Both the position numbers and the translations under genes were made by a program. The notes beneath the pieces are model-generated. The model was not told where the DNA came from. It searched no databases and saw nothing but the letters and a program-made list of their open reading frames with translations. From Cercophora sp. LCS_1 (lineage: Eukaryota > Ascomycota > Sordariomycetes > Sordariales > Lasiosphaeriaceae), in NCBI GenBank assembly GCA_036250225.1, contig JAPZLL010000010.1, positions 1,054,001 to 1,118,000 of the forward strand: DNA of 64,000 nt. The letters run 5' to 3'. Position 1 is the stretch's first letter; every line of letters starts with the position of its first letter. Positions 53,702 through 64,000 of this stretch are shown one piece after another.

Positions 53702-56700
53702 TCAGATGCGCGTGCCTGGCCTCCACGCACCCCGCGCCTTAGGCGGGACGTTGGCGACGCCAAAGTTGTGAAGACGCTCGCCAATCAGGTAGGCCTCGTC
53801 GCGGATGCGCACCTTCCAGCTGCGGAAGATACCAAACATGCTCCACAGAGTCGAAAGGACGAATACGTTGAACGCCATGAGCGGGAAGCTGGCGCGATGG
53901 ATAAAGATGAGATAGGCATCGTAGAGCTGCTGCCGGTGGGCTTCGCTCAGGATGGCGCCCGATGTTTCCACCAAGGCCTCGACCGCGCCCTGCGACACCA
54001 GGAGCTCTGCAAGCAGCAGGGGCGCTGTGACGGCCGTGGTCCAGAGAGCCACGCCTGGAACGACAAAGGCACGCGTCAAAACGGCCACGTCGGGATCCAA
54101 CCATCCGCGGCGGAGAACAGCACGCACGGCGGCTGCCGGACGCGTGTTGTCGAACCATGTCACAATAATGCGCGAGCTGAGTTTGAGGTAGAGCAGGCCC
54201 ATTGTCCAGCCTTGGATGACCCTGATGGTGTGTGGCGGGTTGAGTTGTGGGCCGGGTTCCGCCGGCGCCGTCGTTCCCTCTTTACCCCCTGCAAACACGT
54301 TGCTGTACAGAAACTCGTGGAGAGGAAGGATGGCATACAGCTCCATGAGCGACGCAAACATGAGTGGAAACACGACAAATAGCATCGCGTAGGCGTACAC
54401 GAGCTTTGCGACGCGAGCCACCCCGGCCGAGGCTCTACGGATGGCGTGGCGGTTGTGCGTTGACACAAGGGTCTGTGAGATCGAGTACGCGATGGTCCGC
54501 ACGTGGTACAGCGTGTAGGCGACTGTGCTCAAGGCGTAGACCCCGATACTGAACGCGTAAATGTCGTTGGTGCGAATCTGGCCGGGGAGCAGAAGTTTGA
54601 ACAGCCGTCGCCCAAAGACGAGAGGGACGATAGTAATCCCAACACCCGTCGCCGCGGCAAATAGCCAGATGTACAGGATGAACAGGAAGATGCGCATGCG
54701 GAAATTCGGCGGGATGTACACAAACTGGTACTGGTTGGTTGCGTAGATGTCGTCGTCCCTGCCGTCTGGTCTCGCGTTGCGCTCGTCCACGTCGAGGAAC
54801 ACTCTCTGGCTCTTCGGAATCTTCACTTGGTCTGAGGCTGGCGTGCGCACAAAGCGTCCGTCGGGACGCAACTGGCCCGACCTCACGAGGACCATCTTCT
54901 TGGCGTTCATGGCGAACATCTCTTCGGGCTTGATGGTCGTTGCCGGTTTGGCATCGCCGCCCTCAAAGCTGTCGGCCCATGTCTTTGGAACAACCTCGTT
55001 GTTCGAGTCTAGCTCGAGGAACATGGTCTTCCACCACGGCGCGTTGCGGTGGGGCGAGTTCTCCTGAAGCGACAGATGGCCTTCTTCGTCGACCCGACGC
55101 TCGCCAAACAGGAACCAGGTGATGCGCAGGATGCGCGCACACTTGCGGAACCACCAGGTGTACATCATGTGGAGGCCGTCGCTCGGGCGGAAGAACCGGA
55201 CGGCGAGGGGCATCAGGAAGTTGTAAAACAACAGGTCGATCGGAAACTCGAGAACCGGCTCGTTGGACGAGTAGTGGATCGGCAAGACGCTTGGCAGCGC
55301 GAGAGCCAGGCTCCAGACGACGCCACCAAGGCAGACAATGACCAGGGCGCCATACACAAATGCTGAAAATAATATCTTGCGCAGTTGGGTTGTGACGCTG
55401 CGCTCCAGCACGTCGCGGACTGGGTGGAACTCCGGGTCGTCGGGGTCGCGGATGAAGTAGAGGACCCCCTTGCGCATGATCTTCCGACACATCGACACAA
55501 ACAGGGCGAAGTGGAACATGTAGCCCGTGCCGACGAACCAGTGGACAAAGACTGACGTGACGGGGTTGGCGGCCGTGAAGAGAAGCCGGGTTTTCACCGA
55601 TGCGTCCTCGAACAACGGCAACAGTGCAATGTCCAACAACATGCCGCAGTACAGCGGGAAGACGAGCATCTCAATCCCAATGATCAAGATGACCTTCATG
55701 ACGCCGCTCGCTTGGACGAGCCCGTCGATCAACGCCGCCTCCCACTCCTGGGCCGTCTGGCTGGTTGAGAAGGGCGTGCCGCGGCGGAGGTACAGACCAG
55801 CCATCAATGTCAAGGCGAGGAAGCCGCTGAGGATCGCCCAGAACCGGTCGTTTCCGTCCCAATACGCGAGCTCGGGGTTGATGGTGACCGATGACTCTGG
55901 GACATTGAGGTTGATGACCCATGAGCTGGGATGGGCAATGACTTCGGGGAGCTGCTTCAATCCCTCCCATGCAGCCATGGCAATACTGGATACAGCATTG
56001 ATGGCGCCGGGGCCTTTCTGGGCATAGTTTCCGCCAAAGACAAACATCAGCAATTTGCCGAGGGTAGACACGCCGAGAACAAAATGACCCTTGACCGAGA
56101 GCAACGCTTCGTGGCTGATAGCAGAGAAATTGCGCATTTCAGACGGCGAGATCGGGATGTCGGTGCGGAAACTGGATCCTATCCTGTTCGTGGCGCCGAC
56201 AGTCACGGCCCACGAATGGCTTGCGATGGCACCAAAGTAGCTGGTAACAAAACGAAGATTGAGCAGCCAGCCCACGAGGTAGGTAACGAACGAACTGAAT
56301 GCCGTGGCAGACCCGAACATAACCACGAGGCAATCCTGGATAAACTTGGACAGGCTGAATATCATGCGAGCCAGACGGACGGGGTTCGCGATTGCCCACA
56401 CCGTGATGCGCCCAATGTTGTAGGGAACAAAGATGCCAATGAAGATGGTGATGGACACAAGAAAAGCGCAGAAGATGGCATTCTGGAAGAGACCTGCGAT
56501 GGGCCCGCGCATACCGAGCAGCTCGAGGATGCCCTCGAGGTCTTCGGCATCTTCGATGGCCTCAGGGTCCAGGCCCGCCGCTTCAACAGCCTCGCCGTCC
56601 TGCTCCATGTTGTCGGCGCGGGCGTTGTCTTGATCGCCGCCCCCAAACACATCGTCGTCATCGTCAAAGTCATCCAGGATGTCCACAGCAGCTAGCTCAG

Positions 56701-58801
56701 CTGGGTCGATGGCGTCAACATCGCGCCACATAAAGTCGGCGATGCGATTGAAGAGCCCGGCGGGTTGGCGATTCGGGCGCTGTGGCTCTGCACCATGTGC
56801 GACGGGCGCTGCTTCCGCCGCAGTTGTGTGGTTGAGCGGTTGTTGAACGCTCGGATTGGTGGCCTGGTCGCGTTCCCCATCTTGAGGGCTGGTCTCGGTT
56901 TGACGCGCTGCCTGGGAGAATTCCCCATCACCGAACGAAAGGGTGCTTGGTGAGCTCGGTGTTGAGGAGTCGAGACGGTCATCGGAAAGGCCGGCGAAAG
57001 ACCAGCTGTTGTTGGCCAAGGGGTTGGGCCCGTCGTTGATCTTGGGGCCGTCGGTATTAGCCCTTGGTCTCTGGGGACTGCCAACCAACACTGAGAAGTC
57101 CTCGCGTGCGTCAGCGTCGCCTTGGGCTCTTCCCTTTCCTTTATCGCCGCCGTTGCCGAGGGATAAAGAGGCGCCATCGTCACGTCCGAGATTATTGTCC
57201 GTGGCATTTGCTTGTTCCGTCGAGCTTCCAGCCTGTGCTGCCTTACTCGACTCGCTAAGCGACTCGTAGAAACCGGTTCTGTAGGCGCGAACATTTGTAT
57301 CCATGCTTAACCTGATCCAATACTCGAGCTGCTCCTCCATTTTCAGGTCCTTTGCTATCTTCAGAATTGTGGCGGGATCGCCTCGGGCCTGTCTGTAGAT
57401 GGCCAGGTACTCATGGACTGGAGCAGCTCTCTCTCTCATTCCCGGGTGCAGATCTGGGTAGGACGGTAGCATATATTCCGGTCTCGATTTCGGTTCCAAG
57501 GGGGGGCTCAAGTCCTCCTCGGCGGAATCGTCATCCATGTCCCACCTCTCCTGGAGCCTGGGCCATGGGTCGACCTCCGTCTGCTCAAGCTCCGGCTCCA
57601 GCTCCAGCTCCAGCTCGGGCTCGGGGTCGGGCTCCGGTTCGGGTTCTGGTTCCTGTTCAGGTTCATGCTCGGGCTCCTCAAACCCTTGGATTGGGGGGTT
57701 ATCTGCCCCATTCGGCGGGATGTCGTTGTCTAGCGGAGCGAAGCCCGCCCGCATGAGATCGGGCTGCTGCTGGACGACATAGTCGCGGACCAAGATGATG
57801 AGGATGAAGCACACAATCACGAGGATCGTAATGATCTGGCCTTCAAGGATCGAGATGACAGTTCGGTTGATGGACGGGTGCCGAGTGAGGTTGCGTAGGA
57901 AGCGGACGTCACTCAGCAACGAAGGGTACCCCTTCGAGACCGGGGTGCTGGGTTCGACAACGAGCGCAGTGACGTCTGCTGCTGGGTGGGTAGACTTGTC
58001 ATTCAGATTGACCGAGCCAAAGAGAAACCGTGCGATTGTCCAGTATACAGATTCGTGGGCTGTAAGGTTCATCTTGTAGAGGGTGTTGACTAAGCGCATC
58101 GAGCTCATCTGGAGCCCGTCCATCACTCCTCCAACTGTATCGACGGTCGTAGTTGCGGCAAAGAGTGGGCTGGCGGGGCATACGGCGGGATAAACGGAAG
58201 AGGCGTAGTTTGCAGAAAGGGCTGCGTCGGTAGCGGTGGCTGCTATTGATGTAATTGAGCCATGTCTGCCAAACAGCGCGGCGCCCTCGCCCAAGCCCTC
58301 ATCACTGATCCAAAACAGGAAGGACCAGACAGACCGCATCAGGAACGGGAGCCAGCCCAACCATACACTGACGACCAAGGCAGCCCGAAGCCAGACTAGC
58401 ATATTCCGGAACGAGTATTTGGCCATATGGGTGATGAATATGTGGAACGGAAGCGCCTTCGGCATGTCGGGGGCGTAAAGCTTGGTGAAGCGAAACGGCG
58501 TCTTGCACAACTCGCAATGTTTCTTCTGCGAGTGCGAAAGCCACTCCATTAGGCAATCCTGGTGGACATATTTGATGCTGCCGCTGCATTTACACGGATA
58601 GAAGAGCGGCTCCTCGGGGGTCCCTTCGCCTCGACATATTCGGCAAGTATCTGGGTCTGCGGTCGGGACGCTGTCGGCCGGAGGCGCTCGGGAATGGGAG
58701 GGAACGCCATCGGCGGCGGATCGAAGACGGGTGTTGGGAAACTGGGTGGAAGTCGCCGCAGAATCGAGCCCCGGGAGGGGATCTGCTTGTATGTCGCCCA
58801 T
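53702..58801 (-). CDS. SSM4: ER/nuclear-envelope RING-CH E3 ubiquitin ligase (Doa10/Ssm4/TEB4 family)
   Basis: Single exon, 1699 residues. A C4HC3 RING-CH domain sits near the N-terminus: Cys53, Cys56, Cys70, Cys72, His80, Cys83, Cys96 and Cys99 (CRICRGEGTPEEPLFYPC, HQDCLMEWL, CELCKTPF). Multiple membrane segments follow, with the conserved TD-like region (NYAQKGPGAINAVSS to about residue 1150) and further helices to the C-terminus, which ends RGAWRPGTRI. A long cytosolic loop between the first membrane pair and the core carries a Glu/Pro-rich repeat. Role: degradation of misfolded membrane and soluble proteins and N-degron substrates with Ubc6/Ubc7 (ERAD-C). A C-run lies immediately before the start codon. 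Length and domain order fit the family. Confidence 0.95.
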   Translation of the reverse strand: MGDIQADPLPGLDSAATSTQFPNTRLRSAADGVPSHSRAPPADSVPTADPDTCRICRGEGTPEEPLFYPCKCSGSIKYVHQDCLMEWLSHSQKKHCELCKTPFRFTKLYAPDMPKALPFHIFITHMAKYSFRNMLVWLRAALVVSVWLGWLPFLMRSVWSFLFWISDEGLGEGAALFGRHGSITSIAATATDAALSANYASSVYPAVCPASPLFAATTTVDTVGGVMDGLQMSSMRLVNTLYKMNLTAHESVYWTIARFLFGSVNLNDKSTHPAADVTALVVEPSTPVSKGYPSLLSDVRFLRNLTRHPSINRTVISILEGQIITILVIVCFILIILVRDYVVQQQPDLMRAGFAPLDNDIPPNGADNPPIQGFEEPEHEPEQEPEPEPEPDPEPELELELEPELEQTEVDPWPRLQERWDMDDDSAEEDLSPPLEPKSRPEYMLPSYPDLHPGMRERAAPVHEYLAIYRQARGDPATILKIAKDLKMEEQLEYWIRLSMDTNVRAYRTGFYESLSESSKAAQAGSSTEQANATDNNLGRDDGASLSLGNGGDKGKGRAQGDADAREDFSVLVGSPQRPRANTDGPKINDGPNPLANNSWSFAGLSDDRLDSSTPSSPSTLSFGDGEFSQAARQTETSPQDGERDQATNPSVQQPLNHTTAAEAAPVAHGAEPQRPNRQPAGLFNRIADFMWRDVDAIDPAELAAVDILDDFDDDDDVFGGGDQDNARADNMEQDGEAVEAAGLDPEAIEDAEDLEGILELLGMRGPIAGLFQNAIFCAFLVSITIFIGIFVPYNIGRITVWAIANPVRLARMIFSLSKFIQDCLVVMFGSATAFSSFVTYLVGWLLNLRFVTSYFGAIASHSWAVTVGATNRIGSSFRTDIPISPSEMRNFSAISHEALLSVKGHFVLGVSTLGKLLMFVFGGNYAQKGPGAINAVSSIAMAAWEGLKQLPEVIAHPSSWVINLNVPESSVTINPELAYWDGNDRFWAILSGFLALTLMAGLYLRRGTPFSTSQTAQEWEAALIDGLVQASGVMKVILIIGIEMLVFPLYCGMLLDIALLPLFEDASVKTRLLFTAANPVTSVFVHWFVGTGYMFHFALFVSMCRKIMRKGVLYFIRDPDDPEFHPVRDVLERSVTTQLRKILFSAFVYGALVIVCLGGVVWSLALALPSVLPIHYSSNEPVLEFPIDLLFYNFLMPLAVRFFRPSDGLHMMYTWWFRKCARILRITWFLFGERRVDEEGHLSLQENSPHRNAPWWKTMFLELDSNNEVVPKTWADSFEGGDAKPATTIKPEEMFAMNAKKMVLVRSGQLRPDGRFVRTPASDQVKIPKSQRVFLDVDERNARPDGRDDDIYATNQYQFVYIPPNFRMRIFLFILYIWLFAAATGVGITIVPLVFGRRLFKLLLPGQIRTNDIYAFSIGVYALSTVAYTLYHVRTIAYSISQTLVSTHNRHAIRRASAGVARVAKLVYAYAMLFVVFPLMFASLMELYAILPLHEFLYSNVFAGGKEGTTAPAEPGPQLNPPHTIRVIQGWTMGLLYLKLSSRIIVTWFDNTRPAAAVRAVLRRGWLDPDVAVLTRAFVVPGVALWTTAVTAPLLLAELLVSQGAVEALVETSGAILSEAHRQQLYDAYLIFIHRASFPLMAFNVFVLSTLWSMFGIFRSWKVRIRDEAYLIGERLHNFGVANVPPKARGAWRPGTRI
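57578..57683 (-). repeat. Glu/Pro dipeptide-type repeat in Doa10 loop
   Basis: Repeated GAG/CCG/CTG-type codons encode alternating EP, EL and DP residues (for example EPEPEPEPDPEPELELELEP) in the cytosolic loop after the second membrane region. Probably a disordered acidic spacer. Confidence 0.7.
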
Positions 58802-60515
58802 GATGGGGGGGGGGGGCGCTGCGATAACAGGTCGAGTGGCTGCCTTTGTTGGTTGGGAGCGAAAGGCACGCCCTTCGGGGAAGGGAAGTCGGGTTTAGAC
58901 TCTCATGGGCGGGTCCGCGCCGTCAGCTTGCGGTCGGTATCGGTAGTGGAAAGCGCAACGCGATGGCTCGATGGGATAAACAAACCCAAAATTCGGAAGT
59001 AGCGAATCTTGGTGCTGCGGCGCGACCTTGACGGAGGAGGGTGCCTTTGGGCGGCGTTTATCAGTGGTGGCACTGCTTTCCGCTGGAATTTGCATGGGAT
59101 TGGGCAAAGAGAAAGAGGTGGGGCAGAGCACGTGCCTCTGTGGCGCTTTCTGCCGAGCACCAGGGCGATGACCTCACACAGATTCGCAATCAACACCTCT
59201 TGCGAACCAAAGATGCCAACTGTCAAGTTTTGTGTTTCTTTGGCGTGTTGGCTTTTGCTACGAATTTGAATTCACGAGATGCGCCTTGCCTCAAGTGTCC
59301 TCGTAGCCGTGGACACATGGTCTTGATGCCGCCAAAATTTCCCTTCTCCCGTTCTGCGTTCTGGAAGCAGCAGTGGTGGGGAACCCCAAGCGTTGAAAAC
59401 ACGTTCCATTTTGTCAAATTGTTGTTGACCAAACACGACCATACGCAGTATATCCTTTCTTCTCTACCTGCCTTTGCTTGCTCCTTGGATCCTGGGTATG
59501 CACCCTGATGCGACCAGCGCTGATTTGGAGGTTACTCGATCCAGGAAGAGCTGGTCCTGTCCAATGGCTCCCTAGTTCGCGCCTGATGACGTCCGCGTAG
59601 ACGAGGGTGTAACAGTGAAAGGCAGGAACGCCGATAACAAGTGGCTTCCAACAACCAGTATGACGTTTGCTGAACGGCGATCAAGACCTTTGGACGGCCT
59701 GAATGCACACGACATTCAGCGCTGTGAGAATGCTTGAACGGCGCGTCACTGTTGTTTTTATGCTAGATGTGTGGTAGCAATTTTCTCCATGCCTCTCGTA
59801 TGCCACAGACTTTGGGAAACAGACGAAGCAGGTGCTTCATGCTTATGAGGACTCTTAAGATCCGTTCCAAGGTCTCGTTCCCGAGAATTGTGCAGCAGCA
59901 AGTAGCGCTGCATGACAAAATACGGGACATGAAAGTCACTTCTAGTAATCCCACCTAGGACGGGAATTTCCACCAGGCCTGTGAATAATTATTGGAGGCA
60001 ATTTTATGTATGTCTTAAGCATTGAGAATTTGTTCAATGCCTTGTAAATAAGTATTCGATTTCATTTCATGTTGAGAAAATCGCTTTCAAAGATTATGCT
60101 GTGGTGTCTTCTGTCTGTGGATTGCCAACACCCTTGCAGCGGTGACGCGGGATGATTGTCGCTCCTGCCCCGCCTTGCCTAGCGCGGTTGTGTTTGAGAA
60201 GCCCCCCTGCATTTCTTCCTTGGCTTGTCGCAAGAGCTTGTGACATCGTCCGAGCTTCCAGGTTCTTCAGACCCGTCATCGCAAAACATCTGCCAAGTTC
60301 CATCCATACCATTCTTTCTTTCCACCATCGGCACCACGACTTGAGGAACACTTCGACCAGCTTCAATTGCGGAAACTGACAGAATAGGGTGGCCGGAGAC
60401 CTTTCTGATTTGCGTCGTTGCGGCGACCATCCAAGGAGCCGCAGCACATTACTTGCTTGACCTCGGCCGCGCCAACCACGCTGCATAGAGCGCCGGTCGC
60501 GTGGGCGTGTGATCC
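58802..60515. other. Intergenic, about 1.7 kb
   Basis: Divergent upstream region of Doa10 (left) and the large Ala-rich gene (right). A poly-G run (about 58804-58814) sits directly upstream of the Doa10 start. No coding sequence or RNA gene recognised. Confidence 0.45.
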
Positions 60516-63500
60516 ATGGAGAACGCAAACGGGCTGCCCAAAGGGCAGAGAATTGCTAACGGTCACGCTGTCGGCCCTAGAGGCAAGAGAGTAGCTCGGC
60601 CAGGCTTTCTGTTCTGGCTGGTGAACAATCTCGCGAGGTGCGTGGCCCCCTTCCCGAGACCCCTCAGTCTCTTCCCCATACTAACCGTCGGCCGCCTGTC
60701 TTAGAATATCGATTTGGTATGTCATCATTACCATTGCCTTCCGATGCCCCGCGAATCTCGAGTCCTGCAACGCGACGTCCCCCCGTATCTGCAAGCCATA
60801 CTTCCAGCTGAAGCAAGCCGCTTCCCCCTACGTCGGGCCATACTACGATGCACATGTAGCACCGCGCGTCGAAGCCGTCGAGCCATACTACCGTGCTGTT
60901 GAGACAAACGTCATTTCTCCCGGATGGAAGTATGCAAAGAAATACGGCGCACCTCGCGTGGCCCAAGCCCAAGCGCTGGCAGTGGCTCAGTGGGATAAGA
61001 ACCTCCACCCCCAGATTCAGAAGTGGCAGAGCCTGGCTCGGTCTGAGTACGACCTCCGCCTCGGCCCGCATGTCGACCGAACCCGGAACGCCGTTGCCCC
61101 GTACTACGATATCGCGCGAACGAGCGGCCTGCAAACCTACCACGAGGTTGTCTTGCCTGTCTACCAGTTCATCTCGCCGTATGCGCTCCAAGGATACTCG
61201 GCTGTCTCAACCTTCACTACCGAGACGGCGGTACCGTCCGCGTTGTGGGCATGGAATAAGACATACATCTTCCTCGATGGGACGGTTTGGCCACAGTTGA
61301 GGGTCATTTACGCCGAGAACGTGGAGCCGCAACTTCTGAAGATTAGCAAGCGCCTTGGTCGCCATAACAGTGGGAAGAAGTCGATCCCTAAGCTGGCCCC
61401 AGAGGTGTCCGCAGAGCCAACTAGTAAGATAGCATCGTCGTTTGTCAAGCCTGCCCCATCGGTGTCCTCGACCATTTCCGCCTCGGTTCAGTCTTCCACG
61501 GTATCTTCCAGCGTCGCAGCAACCGCTTCTTCCCCCACTTCGCAGCAGCCATCGGTTCCCCCGGCCGAGTCAGAGCCTCTGATTCAGTCTGTCTCGCCGC
61601 CTGAAATCGACGAGAACGCCGAGAAGGAGGATCCGGTCCGCAAGGCTGCCCGTGAGACGGTTGCTGCTGATCTCAACGACTGGCAGGAGCGCTACAACAA
61701 GGCTGCTCGGGAAGGGGCATCGGAGATTGACGGCCAGGTCCATGACATCACCAAGCGGATGATCCGACGCAATGCCCGAGTTAAGGGAAAGGCCTTGGTG
61801 GAGGACCTGAGCAACAGCATTGCAAGCGAGCTTGAGAACCTCCGGGGGGATGTGAGCCGGATCATCGATGCTGCCAAGCAAGGCACTACCCCCGCCAATG
61901 AAGCTGAGGAAGAACTCGTCAAGACGGTCAGGGCGACAGGCATGATCATCAAGGGAAAGGCATTGGATGTTCGGGCATGGCGGGAGGGGTATGAGGCCGA
62001 GATGCGCGACGCCATTACAAAGGCGGCTGAGTCCCACTTTTCCATCCTCGAAAACATCAGAGATCTTGCTCTACAGAAGATTGGCATGAAGTGGGCCTGG
62101 ATGGACGGTATAACCTACAAGGACTGGGCCAAGTACCACCAGCTCAAGGATCGTTTCGAGGAGGGGAAGGGCGGCCTCCACAGCCTCATCATCAACCACC
62201 CCAGCCTTGAGGCCGCTCAACTTGAGGCCGCGGGGATCGAGGACGATGCCATGAAAATTGCCGTGGCGTGTGCCGAGGAGCTGAAGCGCCTAAAGCAGGA
62301 CGGCCTCGAGAAAATCAAGGATGCCACAAGCCAGCCCATCGAGGCGTCTGAAAAGTTATCTGAGGCGTCCGAGAAATTACCCGAGCCCTCCGAAAACCCA
62401 TCCGGCGCAACATCTCAGGCGTCTGAGAAATTATCAGACGTACCTGAAAAATTATCTGACGCCTCTGAAGAATTATCTGGGGAGTCTGAGAAGCTATCAT
62501 CGGAGGCGTCCGAGGAGCCATCCGAGGCTGCAGAACCTACTTCGGCGGCAAACCTCAATCCCGATGAGGCAGGCGTCCCCGATGTTGTCTCAACTGTCTT
62601 GCTCGAGGTCCTCGAAGAGACACCCGTGTATGTTGGGAACACCACTGAGCTCGAGGAAGACGGCCCACCGCCCGCCGAACTTCCCCTCGACGATGCCGGC
62701 AAAGAGATTGACCAAGAGGAGGAACAGCCTCTGCCGTCTGCCACGTCTTCGGTCAAGCCAGCGCTCTTCGGCGCCATGGCGCAGGCTGTCCCTAGCCGCC
62801 AGCCTTATATCGAAGATGAGTTGGATGACGACTCGGATGCTGGAGCCTTGGACTCGATCCGCGACGAGCTCAGATCCATTTACGACAAGGCGTTTGCTAG
62901 TGTCACAGAGGCCTACTCTGCCCACGGAAAGGAGTCTGCCAATGCTGCGGAGGCCCACCCTAACTACGAAAGTGCGTTTGCCACCGTCACGGAAGCCTAC
63001 AGCAAGGCGCTGGCATCCGCGAGCTCTCGGATGGATGACGCCCTGATGGCCGCCTCGAAGCGTCTCTATGGCACGTCCACGACGACCAACCGTATCTTGC
63101 CAACAACAGTTGTTCTCCCCCCTCTCCCCGGGTGGGCCCACATCGAGTCTGTCGCGGCCGAGCAACTTCGTCAGGGCCGCCTTTGGGCTGAGCAGCAGTA
63201 TGAGAGCGCCAAGGTAGCCATCGGCCTCGCCACTCCCACGCCTTCGACGCCGTCTGAGCACATGAACAGGATGCTCGAAAACGCCAGGCACAACTACTAT
63301 GCCGGCCTTGGCGTCGCCCACGACCGGTATTCGCAATTCCTTGCCGCTGCCAGCTCTGCGATGAGCTCAATAACAGCAACACCCACCCCGACGGATCTGG
63401 CCGGCACTGCCTCGTCAGTCGCGTCCGCTGCTAGCGAGACAGCTGCATCCGTCGCCTCCGTGGCCGGCAAAAAGGCGGCTTCCGCCGCTTCGGTGGTGGG

Positions 63501-64000
63501 CGAGAACGTATCATCCGCGGCCGCGGCAGGCTACGAGAGCGCTGCTTCTGTTGCGTCGGTAGTTGGTGACAACGCTTCCTCTGTTGTCGCCGCCGGGTAT
63601 GATGGTGCTGCTGCCGCCGCAGGCAAGGTCAGTGAGACATGGGACTCGGTTGTCGACAGGCTCAGTGTCGAGATCTACGGTGCGCCGACACCCACTCCTT
63701 GGTATGCCAGCGCCTACAGCGCAGTCGGCGAATACGCAGCCTCGGCCACCGAGGCTGCTGGTAGCTCTGCCGCCGCTGCGACAGACAGCGCTGTCAAACA
63801 GTACGAAGCGGTTCTTGTCCTCGTATCCGAGCTCCTCGTTGGCAAGGAGCCAACTTTCTCGGAGAGCGTTCTCTCCCGGGTCCATGCCGTCTACTCCAGC
63901 GGGGCTGCCTCGGCATCGAGTATTGCCAGCGCCGCCTCCGCAACAGCTGCCTCGGCTGCCTCGGAGGTGACGGAGAGGGTTAAGGGCGCGACCGACTACG
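60516..64000 (+). CDS. Large membrane-anchored Ala/Ser-rich helical protein, truncated by window end
   Basis: Gene join(60516..60637, 60705..>64000); the frame is still open at the window end (at least 1139 residues). A basic N-terminus precedes one membrane helix (FLFWLVNNLARISIWYVIITI) that is interrupted by a 67-bp intron with a CTAAC branch point and TTAG acceptor. The next about 200 residues have regularly spaced aromatic and Pro motifs (PYVGPYYDAHVAPRVEAVEPYY, TRNAVAPYYD, QFISPYALQGYSAV). A Ser/Pro linker, a long amphipathic helical region (NDWQERYNKAAREGASEID and on), an acidic SEKL repeat and an Ala/Ser-rich apolipoprotein- or LEA-like C-terminal region follow. I do not recognise a characterised family; lipid- or membrane-associated scaffold is a guess. 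Confidence 0.75.
62335..62540 (+). repeat. Imperfect SEKL/ASEE heptad-like repeat
   Basis: Nucleotide-level repeats of GCGTCTGAGAAATTATC type encode successive units such as ASEKLSE, ASEKLPE, ASEKLSD, VPEKLSD, ASEELSG and ESEKLSS. Units differ by substitutions, so the array is not freshly expanded. Confidence 0.8.

Overview
The window is nuclear DNA of a filamentous ascomycete, most likely a Sordariomycete. The signs are genes broken by short (about 45-140 bp) GT-AG introns with CTAAC/CTGAC branch points, GC-rich coding sequence, single-copy genes on both strands, and typical fungal families: class II hydrophobin, Zn2Cys6 regulator, HET-domain protein, X325 copper protein, GPI-anchored wall proteins, Doa10. 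I saw no bacterial features, CRISPR array, tRNA, rRNA or intact transposon.

Layout. 1-3.2 kb: 3' part of a PMCA-type calcium pump. 3.5-4.3 kb: FAXC/metaxin-like GST-fold protein. 4.6-6.4 kb (-): Zn2Cys6 transcription factor with a poly-Thr tract. 6.9-7.7 kb (-): small secreted helical protein. 9.4-12.1 kb (-): secreted subtilase with PA insert. 14.9-15.3 kb: mitochondrial BolA protein. 17.1-19.6 kb: GCK/Ste20-family kinase with a repeat-bearing tail. 20.1-22.0 kb: tandem pair of small secreted cysteine proteins, the first with an in-frame stop. 22.7-23.0 kb: 88-residue protein. 23.4-25.5 kb (-): Tet/JBP-like dioxygenase candidate. 25.8-31.8 kb: a possible metal and cell-surface neighbourhood with a GPI-anchored protein (-), an X325/BIM1-like copper protein (-) and, divergently, a ferric reductase (+). 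32.6-34.9 kb: arginyl-tRNA synthetase with a mitochondrial presequence and an internal cytosolic start. 36.8-38.7 kb: cytochrome P450 with an acidic tail. 39.0-40.9 kb (-): GH47 alpha-mannosidase, divergent from a secreted/TM cysteine-rich protein at 41.4-42.3 kb.

43-50.4 kb is the accessory-looking part: three related RNase H-like sequences (a decayed copy near 43 kb, a stop-interrupted copy at 46.4-47.1 kb and one open copy at 49.4-50.4 kb) around a frameshifted HET-domain gene, with a class II hydrophobin at 47.5-47.9 kb. 51.4-52.9 kb (-): TDT-family dicarboxylate transporter with an EF-hand-like loop. 53.7-58.8 kb (-): Doa10/Ssm4 ER ubiquitin ligase. 60.5 kb to the window end: a large Ala/Ser-rich, membrane-anchored protein of unknown function, truncated by the window.

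Housekeeping genes (Ca2+ pump, ArgRS, BolA, Doa10, GH47) are intact, while the cell-surface, secreted and HET/RNase H-like genes show decay. The most notable points are the decaying RNase H-like/HET cluster, the secreted-protein pair with a stop in the first member, the dioxygenase with its unusual gene structure and altered metal motif, and the EF-hand-like insertion in the transporter. All exon boundaries were read by eye from splice signals and frame continuity.
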